Shown: one piece after another, positions 47,138 to 55,600 of the stretch | How positions within the stretch are numbered: the first letter of the stretch is position 1 | Layout of the letters: every line of letters begins with the position of its first letter | Assembly: GCA_026400645.1 (NCBI GenBank) | Contig: JAPLOP010000036.1 | Coordinates: 1 to 58,501 of the forward strand | Reading direction: 5' to 3' | DNA: 58,501 nt | From: Alphaproteobacteria bacterium | GTDB taxonomy: Bacteria; Pseudomonadota; Alphaproteobacteria; Paracaedibacterales; CAIULA01 | Notes under the pieces: model-generated | The model's database searches: none | Told to the model about the DNA's origin: nothing | The model's input: the letters and a program-made list of their open reading frames with translations, nothing else | Translations under genes and position numbers: made by a program

Positions 47138-47402
47138 ATACCGTCGCTTTGTGAGAAGGGGGCGGGGAGCAGGGAATGATCGTTTCTTTGTGGGCGCCAA
47201 CCAAGACCATGTACGACATTTCATGGCACTGAACCAGGTGCAGTCTTGTTTTGTTGTCCAAATATACAGTTTCAACAATTTGCAAATTCTGTCCGCTCCG
47301 CCATTCGCGTGGTGCCCTTGATTGGATAAAACGCGCACCCATTGATAACAAGCCGATCAGGGCCAGCACCGCGACCAAGGAATAAATTGCCGTAAAAAAC
47401 AT
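47127..47402 (-). CDS. fliO: Flagellar assembly protein FliO-like
   Basis: 91 aa. One N-terminal membrane helix (about 5-25) followed by a short basic and beta-rich tail (NLQIVETVYLDNKTRLHLVQCHEMSYMVLVG), the FliO pattern. It directly precedes fliP with overlap, the usual fliO-fliP order. FliO is weakly conserved, so the name rests mainly on layout and position. Confidence 0.8.
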   Translation of the reverse strand: MFFTAIYSLVAVLALIGLLSMGARFIQSRAPREWRSGQNLQIVETVYLDNKTRLHLVQCHEMSYMVLVGAHKETIIPCSPPPSHKATVYDS

Positions 47403-47418
47403 TTTGCCCCCTATAAAT

Positions 47419-47760
47419 TTAATGTCTTGCGTACGCTTTGATGGCCTTTATATGAGTTTTTCCAGCATCCATTTCGCGTTGCAGGGCTTCCAATCGTTCT
47501 TTTGTGTCCTCATAACGCACCTCGATTTCCGTTCGAAACTGCGTAAGTGTCGGCGACAACTGATCACGGGCAGGTTTGTCCATTTGATTAATCTGGTCCA
47601 AAATGCCCCTTAGATCCTCCTCGATCTCTGCGAATGACTGGTCGATATTTTGCATTGATCCATCGCCCTCAAAGCCATCTGACAAGGAAAGGATGGCATC
47701 CTTTATTGTTTCTAATTTTTTTGCAACATTTTCGGTCTGCATATGCACAATAAAACCCAT
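47419..47760 (-). CDS. Helical protein of unknown function upstream of fliO
   Basis: 113 aa, almost wholly helical and charged with a heptad-like pattern (about 25-100). No signal peptide and no known family recognised. A second in-frame ATG (47742) is possible. It lies 16 bp ahead of fliO on the same strand and is probably co-transcribed with fliO-fliP. By size and position it might be an export chaperone, but this is a guess. Divergent from ndk. Confidence 0.65.
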   Translation of the reverse strand: MGFIVHMQTENVAKKLETIKDAILSLSDGFEGDGSMQNIDQSFAEIEEDLRGILDQINQMDKPARDQLSPTLTQFRTEIEVRYEDTKERLEALQREMDAGKTHIKAIKAYARH

Positions 47761-47874
47761 TTTTATGCCGGTATTTTAGTATGAAGGTTCCCGAGCGAAT
47801 TTAAAAGCTTGAATTTTAAGTGGATTTACCAGTAAATAGGATAAACAAACGTAACCAAATAAGGATGAGTACCA

Positions 47875-48297
47875 GTGCAAACTCAACGAACTTTCTCCAT
47901 CATTAAGCCAGATGCGACACGGCGCAATCTTACAGGAAAAATTAACGAAAGAATAGAAGACGCAGGCCTTCGTATCATTGCCCAGAAACGCTTACAATTG
48001 ACAAGGGCACAGGTTCAAGGTTTTTATGCCGTTCATGCAGAACGTTCATTTTTCAACGATCTTTGTGACTATATGATATCTGGTCCCGTTGTGGCCCAAG
48101 TCCTAGAAGGCGATAATGCCGTTGCGCACTATAGGGAAATTATGGGCGCAACGAATCCAGCAAACGCAGCAGAGGGTACGATACGTCGGGACTTTGCGGA
48201 ATCGATTGAAGCAAACTCTGTCCACGGTTCAGATTCTGAGGAAAATGCTGCACATGAAATCACTTTCTTCTTTAGTAAACTCGAGATTGTTGGGTAA
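47875..48297 (+). CDS. ndk: Nucleoside diphosphate kinase
   Basis: 140 aa, GTG start behind AAGGATGA. All family hallmarks: [14 protein letters not shown], the substrate loop, [19 protein letters not shown] and the catalytic-His motif [16 protein letters not shown]. It balances nucleoside triphosphate pools. Its end overlaps pgsA by 44 bp in another frame, so the two are translationally linked. Confidence 0.97.
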   Translation: MQTQRTFSIIKPDATRRNLTGKINERIEDAGLRIIAQKRLQLTRAQVQGFYAVHAERSFFNDLCDYMISGPVVAQVLEGDNAVAHYREIMGATNPANAAEGTIRRDFAESIEANSVHGSDSEENAAHEITFFFSKLEIVG

Positions 48298-48841
48298 CAA
48301 CCTAACCCTTCCCAATGTTATTACAGGGGTGCGCCTTTTGGCTGCCCCTGTAGTTTTTTATCTCGTTGTAACCGGACTGAACAGAATGGCCTTTTGGGTG
48401 TTTCTGTTTGCCGGAGCAAGCGATTTCATGGATGGTTATATAGCCCGACTCTATAAGACAGAATCCCCGTTGGGTAAAATTTTAGACCCTATCGCGGACA
48501 AGGTTTTGTTGATTGGGGTTTGTGTGGCTTTATCTTTATCAAAAATAATGCCCTGGTGGCTTTCCGGCGTGATCATCGTGCGGGATCTGTTGATTGTTGG
48601 CGGTGTATTTGTGGCGTGGCTTTTCAATCTAACCCTAATCTTGCGTCCCCATTTAATCGGCAAACTCAATACGGTACTGCAAATCACGCTGTGTCTTTTG
48701 TTGCTAGGGCGTGATTTTCTTCCTTGGATTACTACATTCGAAGATTATCTGGAAATTTTTGTCTATTGCACCCTCTCAACAACCGTTCTGTCAGGAATGA
48801 TTTATGCCCGGATTTTTTACCAAAGCTATCAGTCACGATAA
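48254..48841 (+). CDS. pgsA: CDP-diacylglycerol-glycerol-3-phosphate 3-phosphatidyltransferase
   Basis: 195 aa from an ATG with GAGGA upstream, inside the end of ndk; longer starts lie deeper in ndk. It has five or six membrane helices and the CDP-alcohol phosphotransferase motif D-x2-DG-x2-AR-x8-G-x3-D-x3-D, seen as [12 protein letters not shown] and [10 protein letters not shown]. Makes phosphatidylglycerol phosphate. The [12 protein letters not shown]-like N-terminus ([17 protein letters not shown]) is typical of PgsA. It overlaps perM by 38 bp. Confidence 0.93.
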   Translation: MKSLSSLVNSRLLGNNLTLPNVITGVRLLAAPVVFYLVVTGLNRMAFWVFLFAGASDFMDGYIARLYKTESPLGKILDPIADKVLLIGVCVALSLSKIMPWWLSGVIIVRDLLIVGGVFVAWLFNLTLILRPHLIGKLNTVLQITLCLLLLGRDFLPWITTFEDYLEIFVYCTLSTTVLSGMIYARIFYQSYQSR

Positions 48842-49880
48842 TTTCTATCGATTGCTTGTGGTGGGGATTTTAGGATCCATTGCCACCATTCATATCCTGC
48901 AAGCTCTGAACGGTGTTTTACCGCCATTTATTGTCAGCTGCATCTTGGCCTATTTATTAAATGGGTTGGTGGAAAAATTAGAAAGACTGAAATTTACACG
49001 GGGACTTGCTGCGGCTTTTATTATCATCACCTTTCTTGTTTTTATTAGCGTTATGATTTTTGTAGCCCTTCCTTACTTGCAACGGGAATTGGTTGTTCTT
49101 GCAGAAAACTTACCTCAATTTGTATCTGCCTTTTTAAATTCCCTCTCTCCTGTTTTAGAGCGTGTATCCACCAAGATGGGAAACGTTGATCCCGCATTAA
49201 TCAAGGAACACATTAATCATTATCTTGGTGATATATTCCAATGGGGATTGCAAATCTTTATTAACGTATTGACCAGTAGTTTTGCGATTGCCAACCTGAT
49301 TTCATTAACCATTCTTACGCCAATCATCACATTTTATTTATTAAAAGATTGGCCCTATTTAATCAAACAAATTACAATTTTGCTGCCTAAACAATACGCA
49401 ACAACGATCTGTCAAACCGTACAAAACGTTGATAAAGCGCTTATAGCCTTTCTTAAGGGACAGATAGCGGTTTCCCTGGCGCTTATGATCTTGTATATGA
49501 TTGCCCTTTGGTTGGTTGGACTACATCAGGCTGTTTTTGTGGGATTACTCATGGGGATTTTATCCTTTATCCCATTGATTGGGCTACTCATTGGGTATGT
49601 TGTTTGTATGGGAATTGCCTTTTCACAGTTTTCGGATTGGACCTCTATAGCGTGCGTGGCGTCTGTTTATTTCATTGTTCCGTTGATTGATGCAAATTTT
49701 TTGACACCTAATTTCATCGGTGGAAAGATCGGATTGCATCCAGTTTGGATCTTGTTTGCCCTGTTGGCCGGCGGTAATTTATTTGGTTTTGCCGGGGCTT
49801 TGTTTGCGCTGCCTATGGCTGCAATTGCCAGTGTTTTGGTGCGATCAATTCGCGAACATTGCGTCGTCCAGGATACATGA
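48804..49880 (+). CDS. AI-2E/PerM family membrane transporter
   Basis: 358 aa with seven to eight membrane helices and the family's central segment (LTPIITFYLLKDWPYL, GLHQAVFVGLLMGILSFIPLIG) and C-terminal FALLAGGNLFGFAGALFALPMAAI. These proteins are proposed exporters or permeases, with AI-2 or Na+/H+ exchange shown for a few members; the substrate is unknown here. It overlaps pgsA at its start and the CoxF-like gene by ATGA at its end. Confidence 0.9.
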   Translation: MPGFFTKAISHDNFYRLLVVGILGSIATIHILQALNGVLPPFIVSCILAYLLNGLVEKLERLKFTRGLAAAFIIITFLVFISVMIFVALPYLQRELVVLAENLPQFVSAFLNSLSPVLERVSTKMGNVDPALIKEHINHYLGDIFQWGLQIFINVLTSSFAIANLISLTILTPIITFYLLKDWPYLIKQITILLPKQYATTICQTVQNVDKALIAFLKGQIAVSLALMILYMIALWLVGLHQAVFVGLLMGILSFIPLIGLLIGYVVCMGIAFSQFSDWTSIACVASVYFIVPLIDANFLTPNFIGGKIGLHPVWILFALLAGGNLFGFAGALFALPMAAIASVLVRSIREHCVVQDT

Positions 49881-49996
49881 ACGTGAAAAGAAACCAGAAT
49901 CCAAAACAGCGTAACATTATCCTACTGGTCGCCCTTTTATCACTCAGCCTACTTTTTTATGCCTTGGCTTTTATTAAAGTGCGCGGTCTCGGTTGA
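49877..49996 (+). CDS. CoxF-like small membrane protein
   Basis: 39 aa. Basic N-terminus (NVKRNQNPKQRN), one membrane helix (IILLVALLSLSLLFYALAF) and a short IKVRG tail, matching the small CoxF-type protein that precedes ctaG in alphaproteobacterial cytochrome oxidase operons. The start overlaps the perM stop (ATGA) and ctaG follows 7 nt later. Probably helps cytochrome c oxidase assembly. Confidence 0.65.
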   Translation: MNVKRNQNPKQRNIILLVALLSLSLLFYALAFIKVRGLG

Positions 49997-50003
49997 GGGG
50001 GCG

Positions 50004-50531
50004 TTGAAAAAAAATGATAAAAACCTTGCTATTATTTTGGCAGCAGCAAGCTTTGTCATGCTTGGAATGGCTTATGCATCCGTTCCGCTTTACATGCTAT
50101 TCTGCCAAAAGACAGGGTTTGGTGGCACAACACAAATGGCCAAAGCCCCATCCCAGCAAATAATCGAGGACAGAGAAGTCACCGTTCAGTTCGTTGCAAA
50201 CACACACCGGGATTTGCCCTGGCTTTTCAAGCCACTACAATCACAGACAAAGATTAAAGTTGGCGAAAATACCATGGCTTTTTATCTGGCAGAAAACCAG
50301 TCAGAACGTCCCATCATCGGGATGGCTACCTATAATGTTGCACCCGATAAAGCTGCTATTTATTTCAGCAAGGTTCAGTGCTTTTGTTTTGATGAACAAA
50401 AACTTGAGCCCCATCAATCCATGGAAATGCCAGTTTTATTTTTCCTTGATCCTGAGTTTGCCAAAGATCCCGATTTAAAAGATGTAAAAGTTATAACGCT
50501 ATCATATACATTTTTTGAATTTAAGAAGTGA
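50004..50531 (+). CDS. ctaG: Cytochrome c oxidase assembly protein CtaG/Cox11
   Basis: 175 aa if translation begins at TTG 50004, which has GAGGGG just upstream; an ATG at 49959 lies inside the CoxF-like gene. One membrane helix (LAIILAAASFVMLGMAYASVPLYMLFC) and a periplasmic copper-binding domain with KVQCFCFDEQKL (CFCF, the copper ligands) and MPVLFFLDPEF. It inserts Cu-B into subunit I of the oxidase. The oxidase subunits and ctaE, the normal neighbours, are absent here. Confidence 0.93.
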   Translation: MKKNDKNLAIILAAASFVMLGMAYASVPLYMLFCQKTGFGGTTQMAKAPSQQIIEDREVTVQFVANTHRDLPWLFKPLQSQTKIKVGENTMAFYLAENQSERPIIGMATYNVAPDKAAIYFSKVQCFCFDEQKLEPHQSMEMPVLFFLDPEFAKDPDLKDVKVITLSYTFFEFKK

Positions 50532-50541
50532 ACATAGTGAA

Positions 50542-50569
50542 AATGGTATAGGTTCAAACCCATACCATT
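50542..50569. terminator. Hairpin between convergent ctaG and the exported-protein gene
   Basis: AATGGTAT-GGTT and AACC-ATACCATT pair almost completely, with one A/C mismatch, between the two gene ends. It may act in both directions; there is no T-run. Confidence 0.5.
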
Positions 50570-50580
50570 CCATAATCCGA

Positions 50581-51039
50581 CTATATTTTATTTTGCTCAA
50601 CTGTCAGTGTTTTCAACGCTGTGAATACATGAGGATCCTGATGATCTTGTGCTTTCAGGCCCTGAATGGTGGTGATTAAGTTAGCAATCGCCGGGGTATT
50701 AATCTGGTTGTTCTGAAGCGATGCCACAACCGCATCGGCTGACAAAGCAACGGCAACCGCAGATTGAACCGCACTTGCATCCTTTGGATCCAATGCTTCA
50801 ATAAGTGGCTGCAGCGTGTGAGTCACCTGAATCCCGATTTGCAGACCTTTATCGAGGCCAGTCAGAACAATCTGAGCATTCTCCCTTGTGAATGTTTGAG
50901 TCATGCAACCCGTAAAGCTTTTCCAGCATCCACTTCCTGCTTCCTCATTAACGGCCGCAGTTGCCGCATTGACTTGACCGACAGACAGAGTTGATAAAGT
51001 TATGGCCAAAGCCCCATATTTCATGCATTCTTTAAACAT
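50581..51039 (-). CDS. Small exported protein of unknown function
   Basis: 152 aa. Signal peptide (MKYGALAITLSTLSVGQVNAA; processing near NAA-TAA). The mature part has two Cys near its start (GCWKSFTGCMTQ) and is otherwise Ala/Gln/Leu-rich and helical (IVLTGLDKGLQIGIQVTHTLQPLIEAL). No known domain. Convergent with ctaG and divergent from lpd. Likely periplasmic. Confidence 0.7.
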   Translation of the reverse strand: MFKECMKYGALAITLSTLSVGQVNAATAAVNEEAGSGCWKSFTGCMTQTFTRENAQIVLTGLDKGLQIGIQVTHTLQPLIEALDPKDASAVQSAVAVALSADAVVASLQNNQINTPAIANLITTIQGLKAQDHQDPHVFTALKTLTVEQNKI

Positions 51040-51156
51040 TGACAGATCCTTTGTTGGTTTGGTTACATCTCTAGATATAGGCGGAGAGCATTAAGATCTG
51101 GTTAACGGACAAAGGATTTTTGAGTCAAAAACAAAATTTTACGAGAGTTTTAAACA

Positions 51157-52554
51157 ATGAGTCAGTTTGATTTAATCGTTATCGGAAGTGGCCCCGGCGG
51201 ATATGTTTCCGCTATTCGGGCGGGACAGCTTGGTTTCAAAACAGCCGTCATTGAACGGGAACACATTGGCGGAGTATGCCTTAATTGGGGATGCATTCCA
51301 ACAAAGGCCCTTTTGCGTAGCGCCGAAATCAAACACCTCATTGATCATGCGGCGGATTATGGAATCGAGGTTCCAGCCCCAAAGATTCACCTAGAAAAAA
51401 TTGTCCAGCGATCCCGTCAGGTTTCGGAACAGCTGGCGGGGGGCGTTCGAGCCCTCCTCAAAAAAAATAAGATCACCGTCTATAATGGCCACGCCCGCCT
51501 CGAGGCACCCGGGACACTTTCCGTTACCGATAAAGATAGCAAAAAAGAAACACTAACCGCCAAGCATATTATTATTGCGACGGGCGCCAGGGCGCGTCTG
51601 TTGCCGTCCTTGCCCGTCAACCATCCCCGCGTATGGACAGCAAAACAGGCCATGATCCCGGAATTTATGCCAAAATCTTTATTGATCATTGGGTCGGGCG
51701 CCATCGGGATTGAATTTGCCAGCTTTTATCGAACCCTTGGGGCCGACGTCACTATGGTTGAAATGCAAAATCGCATCCTCCCGCAAGAAGATGAAGAAAT
51801 ATCCGCCCTTGCCCAAAAATCTTTTGTCAAACAAGGGATGAAATTTCACCTTGGATCAACGATCACTGACATAAAGGTAGATGACAAAACAGTGACGGCC
51901 GTTATCGAAGATGCAACCAAGAAAAAGCATACGGTTGTAGCGGACGCAGTCATTGTTGCCATTGGTATTGTTGGCAATACAGAGGATATCGGCCTTGAAA
52001 AAACAAGGGTTGTCGTGGAAAAAGGACAGATTATTATCAATCAATGGAACGAAACCGCAGAGCCCGGCGTTTACGCAATTGGCGACGTTGCTGGTGCCCC
52101 ATGGTTGGCCCACAAGGCATCACACGAGGGGATCATCTGTGTGGAGAAAATAGCGGGCATCCAGGATCTTCACCCCCTTAAAAAGGATTGTATCCCGGGA
52201 TGCACCTATAGCCTGCCGCAAATCGCCAGCGTCGGCCTGACCGAAGCAAAAGCAAAAGAAGCCGGATATGATGTTAAGGTTGGTCGTTTCCCATTCCGTG
52301 GAAATGGCAAGGCCCTGGCGATGGGAGAGCCTGATGGACTTATCAAAACCATCTTTAATGCCAAAACGGGGGAGCTTTTAGGGGCGCACATGATTGGTGC
52401 CGAAGTCACCGAATTGGTTCAGGGATTCTGTTTGGCCAAAACCCTGGAAACAACAGAAGCCGACCTGATGCACACGATATTCCCCCATCCGACGCTGTCC
52501 GAGATGATGCATGAATCTGTGTTGGATGCCTATGGAAAAGTTATTCATTTTTAG
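51157..52554 (+). CDS. lpd: Dihydrolipoyl dehydrogenase
   Basis: 465 aa flavoprotein. FAD motif VIGSGPGGYVSAIRAGQLG, redox-active CLNWGC-IPTKAL, NAD motif IIGSGAIGIEFASFYRTLG, the second FAD motif YAIGDVAGAPWLAHKA, and the C-terminal active-site FPHPTLSEMMHE. E3 subunit of pyruvate or 2-oxoglutarate dehydrogenase. Monocistronic; no E1/E2 genes nearby. Confidence 0.97.
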   Translation: MSQFDLIVIGSGPGGYVSAIRAGQLGFKTAVIEREHIGGVCLNWGCIPTKALLRSAEIKHLIDHAADYGIEVPAPKIHLEKIVQRSRQVSEQLAGGVRALLKKNKITVYNGHARLEAPGTLSVTDKDSKKETLTAKHIIIATGARARLLPSLPVNHPRVWTAKQAMIPEFMPKSLLIIGSGAIGIEFASFYRTLGADVTMVEMQNRILPQEDEEISALAQKSFVKQGMKFHLGSTITDIKVDDKTVTAVIEDATKKKHTVVADAVIVAIGIVGNTEDIGLEKTRVVVEKGQIIINQWNETAEPGVYAIGDVAGAPWLAHKASHEGIICVEKIAGIQDLHPLKKDCIPGCTYSLPQIASVGLTEAKAKEAGYDVKVGRFPFRGNGKALAMGEPDGLIKTIFNAKTGELLGAHMIGAEVTELVQGFCLAKTLETTEADLMHTIFPHPTLSEMMHESVLDAYGKVIHF

Positions 52555-52627
52555 GGACTGCGGGCAGGCTTCCAAGCTCTGTAAATCCCCCTGCTCCCCC
52601 AAGGGGGTCGGGCAAAGCACGGGGGGA

Positions 52628-52739
52628 TTTCTGGATTGCTTCCTCGGGCTTCGCCCTCATCGCAATGACGTACGGCATGGCGAGCGAACGGAGTGAAGCG
52701 CGGCCATCCAGAAAAACTCACTAATCATTTATTGAAAAC
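52628..52739. repeat. Palindromic intergenic repeat, copy 3
   Basis: TTTCTGGATTGCTTC... with GGGCTTCGCCC centre and ATCCAGAAA on the other arm, ending in TTTATTGAAAAC. Same family as 4897-5008 and 15121-15260, here inverted. Immediately before it (52579-52628) is a second palindrome, AAATCCCCC...GGGGGATTT, enclosing CCCCCAAGGGGG. Together they fill the gap between lpd and the Lrp gene. Confidence 0.75.
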
Positions 52740-52746
52740 GGTATTT

Positions 52747-53238
52747 CTAGCCCTGGTATAAATCAATTGGAATACCAGGGAGATTTTTTGCCGTACGAAT
52801 GACCATGCGAGTTTTAATGTTGGCGACTTTGATCATCGTCGACAGCTCTGTGGATAAAAAATTCTGGTACGCATCAAAATCCTGGGCAACAATTTTTAGT
52901 AAAAAATCCGTCCCACCCGTCACCATATAACATTCGCGAACAAGCGGCCATTTTTGGACTTGCTCCTCGAACCCCCTAAGATCAGCATCATTTTGACTGC
53001 TCAAGGCAACTTCGGCAAAAATAGTCACAGTAAACCCAAGCGCGTGTTGATTTAAAACCGCGTGATAACTTTCGATAACCCCCTCATCCTCCAAATCCTT
53101 TACCCGCCGCAGACAAGGTGGCGCTGAAATACCAGCGCGCTTGGATAGCTCAACATTTGTTAAGCGGCCTTCTGCCTGTAAATCTTTCAGGATGCTGAGA
53201 TCAATTTTATCAAGTTTAGAGTTCACAATGGTTTCCAA
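52747..53238 (-). CDS. Lrp/AsnC-family transcriptional regulator
   Basis: 163 aa. N-terminal winged HTH (about 8-60: LSILKDLQAEGRLTNVELSKRAGISAPPCLRRVKDLE) and C-terminal RAM/ACT ligand-binding domain (about 70-155, GTDFLLKIVAQD). Regulates amino-acid or central metabolism in response to a small molecule. Divergent from fliL. The target cannot be told from the sequence; it could read the shared intergenic region. Confidence 0.93.
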   Translation of the reverse strand: METIVNSKLDKIDLSILKDLQAEGRLTNVELSKRAGISAPPCLRRVKDLEDEGVIESYHAVLNQHALGFTVTIFAEVALSSQNDADLRGFEEQVQKWPLVRECYMVTGGTDFLLKIVAQDFDAYQNFLSTELSTMIKVANIKTRMVIRTAKNLPGIPIDLYQG

Positions 53239-53332
53239 TGCTGAGTGTGGTGGCGGGAGAGGGTTAATTCAAAGCTGCCTCTGTGATCCCGCAACGAATT
53301 TAATTAAATTATAAGGAAAATTTATGCTCACG

Positions 53333-53347
53333 TTAATAAAATTTTAA
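53333..53347 (+). promoter_or_regulatory. CtrA-like binding site upstream of fliL
   Basis: TTAA (53333-53336), seven bases, TTAA (53344-53347), about 55 bp before the fliL start. It matches both halves and the spacing of the CtrA consensus, lacking only the final C. The region is AT-rich, so chance is not excluded, but flgB and motA have comparable sites. Confidence 0.5.
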
Positions 53348-53401
53348 TAAAATTACGCGATACTAAAATCAGACGAGGATTAAAATACAACAATAAGTAA
53401 A

Positions 53402-53944
53402 ATGATACCGAATGACAACGACCAACAGCCAAACCCCCAGGAAACTGAAAATGAGCCTGCGGCATTAATACCATCCACCCCTTCTAAGGACCACACCCTT
53501 TTGAAGTTGCTCGTGATATTTGGGCTTATCGTCATATTAATTGGGGGATCCGCGGCCGCCATTTTCCTGACCCCACTTAAGGACAAAATCTGGCCAACCA
53601 ACGATAAAATAAAAAAGGCAGATGATGTTAATTTGTTAGAGGTTGCGTTTCTCAATATGCCAGAAATTCTCGTCAATCTTAAATCAGACAAACCCCGCGG
53701 CAACATGCTAAAGGCCAGCTTTGTTTTCGAGCTGAATTCCCCCGAGGACAAAGAGGAGGTTGATCACGTCAAACCACTGATTGTGGATCAATTTCAAAGT
53801 TATTTGCGGGAACAAGAGGTCAGCGATCTTCAGGGTGCCGTTGGTCTTGAAAGGCTTCGCCAAGAACTCCTCAATCGCGTTAATACGATTATCAGTCCCA
53901 GAAAAATACGGCAAGTTCTGTTAAAAGAATTTTTACTACAGTAA
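53402..53944 (+). CDS. fliL: Flagellar basal-body-associated protein FliL
   Basis: 180 aa. Disordered N-terminus, one membrane helix (about 35-57), then a periplasmic domain with MPEILVNLKSDKPRGNMLKASFVFEL and a C-terminal INTIISPRKIRQVLLKEFLL-like segment, the FliL signature. It surrounds and stabilises the stator. First gene of fliL-fliM-DUF6468-motE-gspF. Confidence 0.95.
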   Translation: MIPNDNDQQPNPQETENEPAALIPSTPSKDHTLLKLLVIFGLIVILIGGSAAAIFLTPLKDKIWPTNDKIKKADDVNLLEVAFLNMPEILVNLKSDKPRGNMLKASFVFELNSPEDKEEVDHVKPLIVDQFQSYLREQEVSDLQGAVGLERLRQELLNRVNTIISPRKIRQVLLKEFLLQ

Positions 53945-53959
53945 GGGTGTATTAAATTT

Positions 53960-55072
53960 ATGGATGATGACGTAGAAAAAAATGCAGACCAAGACGCCCA
54001 AAAGCCAGAAGAGCAAGCAAGCGAACAACCTGTATCAGTAAGCCCAGAAAAAGAAGAGGTTGCTGAATCTTTGTTTGTTGAATTGCCCAACGACAACTCA
54101 ATCGATACTGATAATTTTATAAATCTTCTGGGCTTAGAGGCTGACTCCCCCTCAAAACAACAAGGATCCGCAAGCGGCCTTGATGCGATTATCAGCAACA
54201 ATCACGTCTCCTATGAACGGCTCCCTATGTTGGAGGTTGTCTTTGATCGACTCGTTCGCATGATGTCCACAAGCCTTAGAAATTTTACATCTGACAACGT
54301 TGATGTTTCTTTTGATGGAATAAGCTCCGCTCGGTTTGGGGATTATTTAAACACTGTCCCCCTGCCGGCAATGATAAGCATTTTCAAGGCAGAGGAGTGG
54401 GACAACCATGGCTTGATTATTGTTGATAGCCCCATGATTTATTCTGTGGTCGACGTCCTTTTGGGTGGACGCCGCGGGACAGCATCAACCCCCGTAAAGA
54501 TTGAGCACAGACCCTATACAACGATCGAAAGAAATCTTATTGAACGAATGATGCGCGTAATCCTGGGTGACTTAAGCTCGTCCTTCGATCCCATTTGTTC
54601 TATTAACTTTAGTTTTGAACGCCTCGAAACGGCACCAAGGCTTGCCCTCATTGCTCGCCCTAGCAATGCAGCCCTCATTGTCAATTTCAGGGTAGAAATG
54701 GACGAGAGGGGGGGCAGGCTTCATCTTTTGTTACCCTATGCCACCCTTGAACCCGTTAGGGATCTTTTGCTTCAAAATTTCATGGGGGAACGATTCGGTC
54801 GCGATTCCATCTGGGAAGATCACTTAGCCGAACAATTATGGAACACAGATGTTGTGATCGAGGCAGCATTAGATTCAGAAATAATGTCCCTAGAAAAGGT
54901 GTTGAATTGGAAGGTTGGCGAACAAATTCAACTAAAAACAACACCTGAATCATTGGTTACAGTGACATGTGGCAGTGAAAGTTTATTCACCGGAAAAATG
55001 GGCCAAAAATCTGGAAAAGTTTCCATCATGATCGAAGAAGTTTTGCGCAAAAACAAAGGATGCTCTGTATGA
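53960..55072 (+). CDS. fliM: Flagellar motor switch protein FliM
   Basis: 370 aa. Middle domain with RLPMLEVVFDRLVRMMSTSLRNFTSDNVDVSF and VPLPAMISIFKAEEWDNHGLIIVDSPMIYSVVDVLLGG; C-terminal SpoA-like domain (about 285-365). C-ring component that receives CheY-P. The N-terminal CheY-binding LSQxEIDxLL motif is only weakly recognisable (SIDTDNFINLL) and is preceded by an acidic stretch. It overlaps the next gene by ATGA. Confidence 0.95.
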   Translation: MDDDVEKNADQDAQKPEEQASEQPVSVSPEKEEVAESLFVELPNDNSIDTDNFINLLGLEADSPSKQQGSASGLDAIISNNHVSYERLPMLEVVFDRLVRMMSTSLRNFTSDNVDVSFDGISSARFGDYLNTVPLPAMISIFKAEEWDNHGLIIVDSPMIYSVVDVLLGGRRGTASTPVKIEHRPYTTIERNLIERMMRVILGDLSSSFDPICSINFSFERLETAPRLALIARPSNAALIVNFRVEMDERGGRLHLLLPYATLEPVRDLLLQNFMGERFGRDSIWEDHLAEQLWNTDVVIEAALDSEIMSLEKVLNWKVGEQIQLKTTPESLVTVTCGSESLFTGKMGQKSGKVSIMIEEVLRKNKGCSV

Positions 55073-55596
55073 ATAATATTCTGATCGACGGATTTATGAT
55101 CGTTCTTTTATTGATGGCTATTGTTTTTTGCTGGCGCCTTAATAAAAGGTTACAGGGTATGAAACAAATCGGCGGGGATTTGCAGCCATTTCTGCGGCAT
55201 TTTTCTACGTATATTGGAAAAATATCCCAGCAAATTGACACGCTCAGGGAAGCAGCAGACCAAGGACACAATGGATTAAGTGAGAAAATTCCCCGGGCAG
55301 CATCCCTAAAAGATGACCTTGATATATTATTGGAACACAGTGAAAAAATTTCCACCCGGCTTGATATCCTTATTGGAAAAGCACAACAGATAGAAAAACG
55401 GCTTCATCAAACCGTAGAACTTGCAACACGTGGGCGCTATCAGCCTCTGTCATCACCCACCACTCATGGTTATGGGGAACAGGATTCTGTGCAACCTATC
55501 CACCATCAACCAGAACAAGAACCCCAGGTGCATTCATTCGTGAGGGATTTCCCCATAGATCGAAATCTGTTATCGACATTAAGGGGCCTCAGGTAA
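55069..55596 (+). CDS. DUF6468 flagellar-associated membrane protein
   Basis: 175 aa. N-terminal membrane helix (about 4-24, GFMIVLLLMAIVFCW), then a coiled-coil region (about 30-110). The N-terminal block up to about residue 75 (NKRLQGMKQIGGDLQPFLRHF) fits DUF6468, found beside fliM in alphaproteobacteria. Its role is unknown. It starts within the fliM stop and ends 4 bp before motE. Confidence 0.75.
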   Translation: MNNILIDGFMIVLLLMAIVFCWRLNKRLQGMKQIGGDLQPFLRHFSTYIGKISQQIDTLREAADQGHNGLSEKIPRAASLKDDLDILLEHSEKISTRLDILIGKAQQIEKRLHQTVELATRGRYQPLSSPTTHGYGEQDSVQPIHHQPEQEPQVHSFVRDFPIDRNLLSTLRGLR

Positions 55597-55600
55597 TCCG

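Noticed and set aside
47799-47820. TTAA...TTAA pair between the fliO-upstream gene and ndk
   Set aside because: The spacing is 11 bases in place of 7, so it does not fit a CtrA site.
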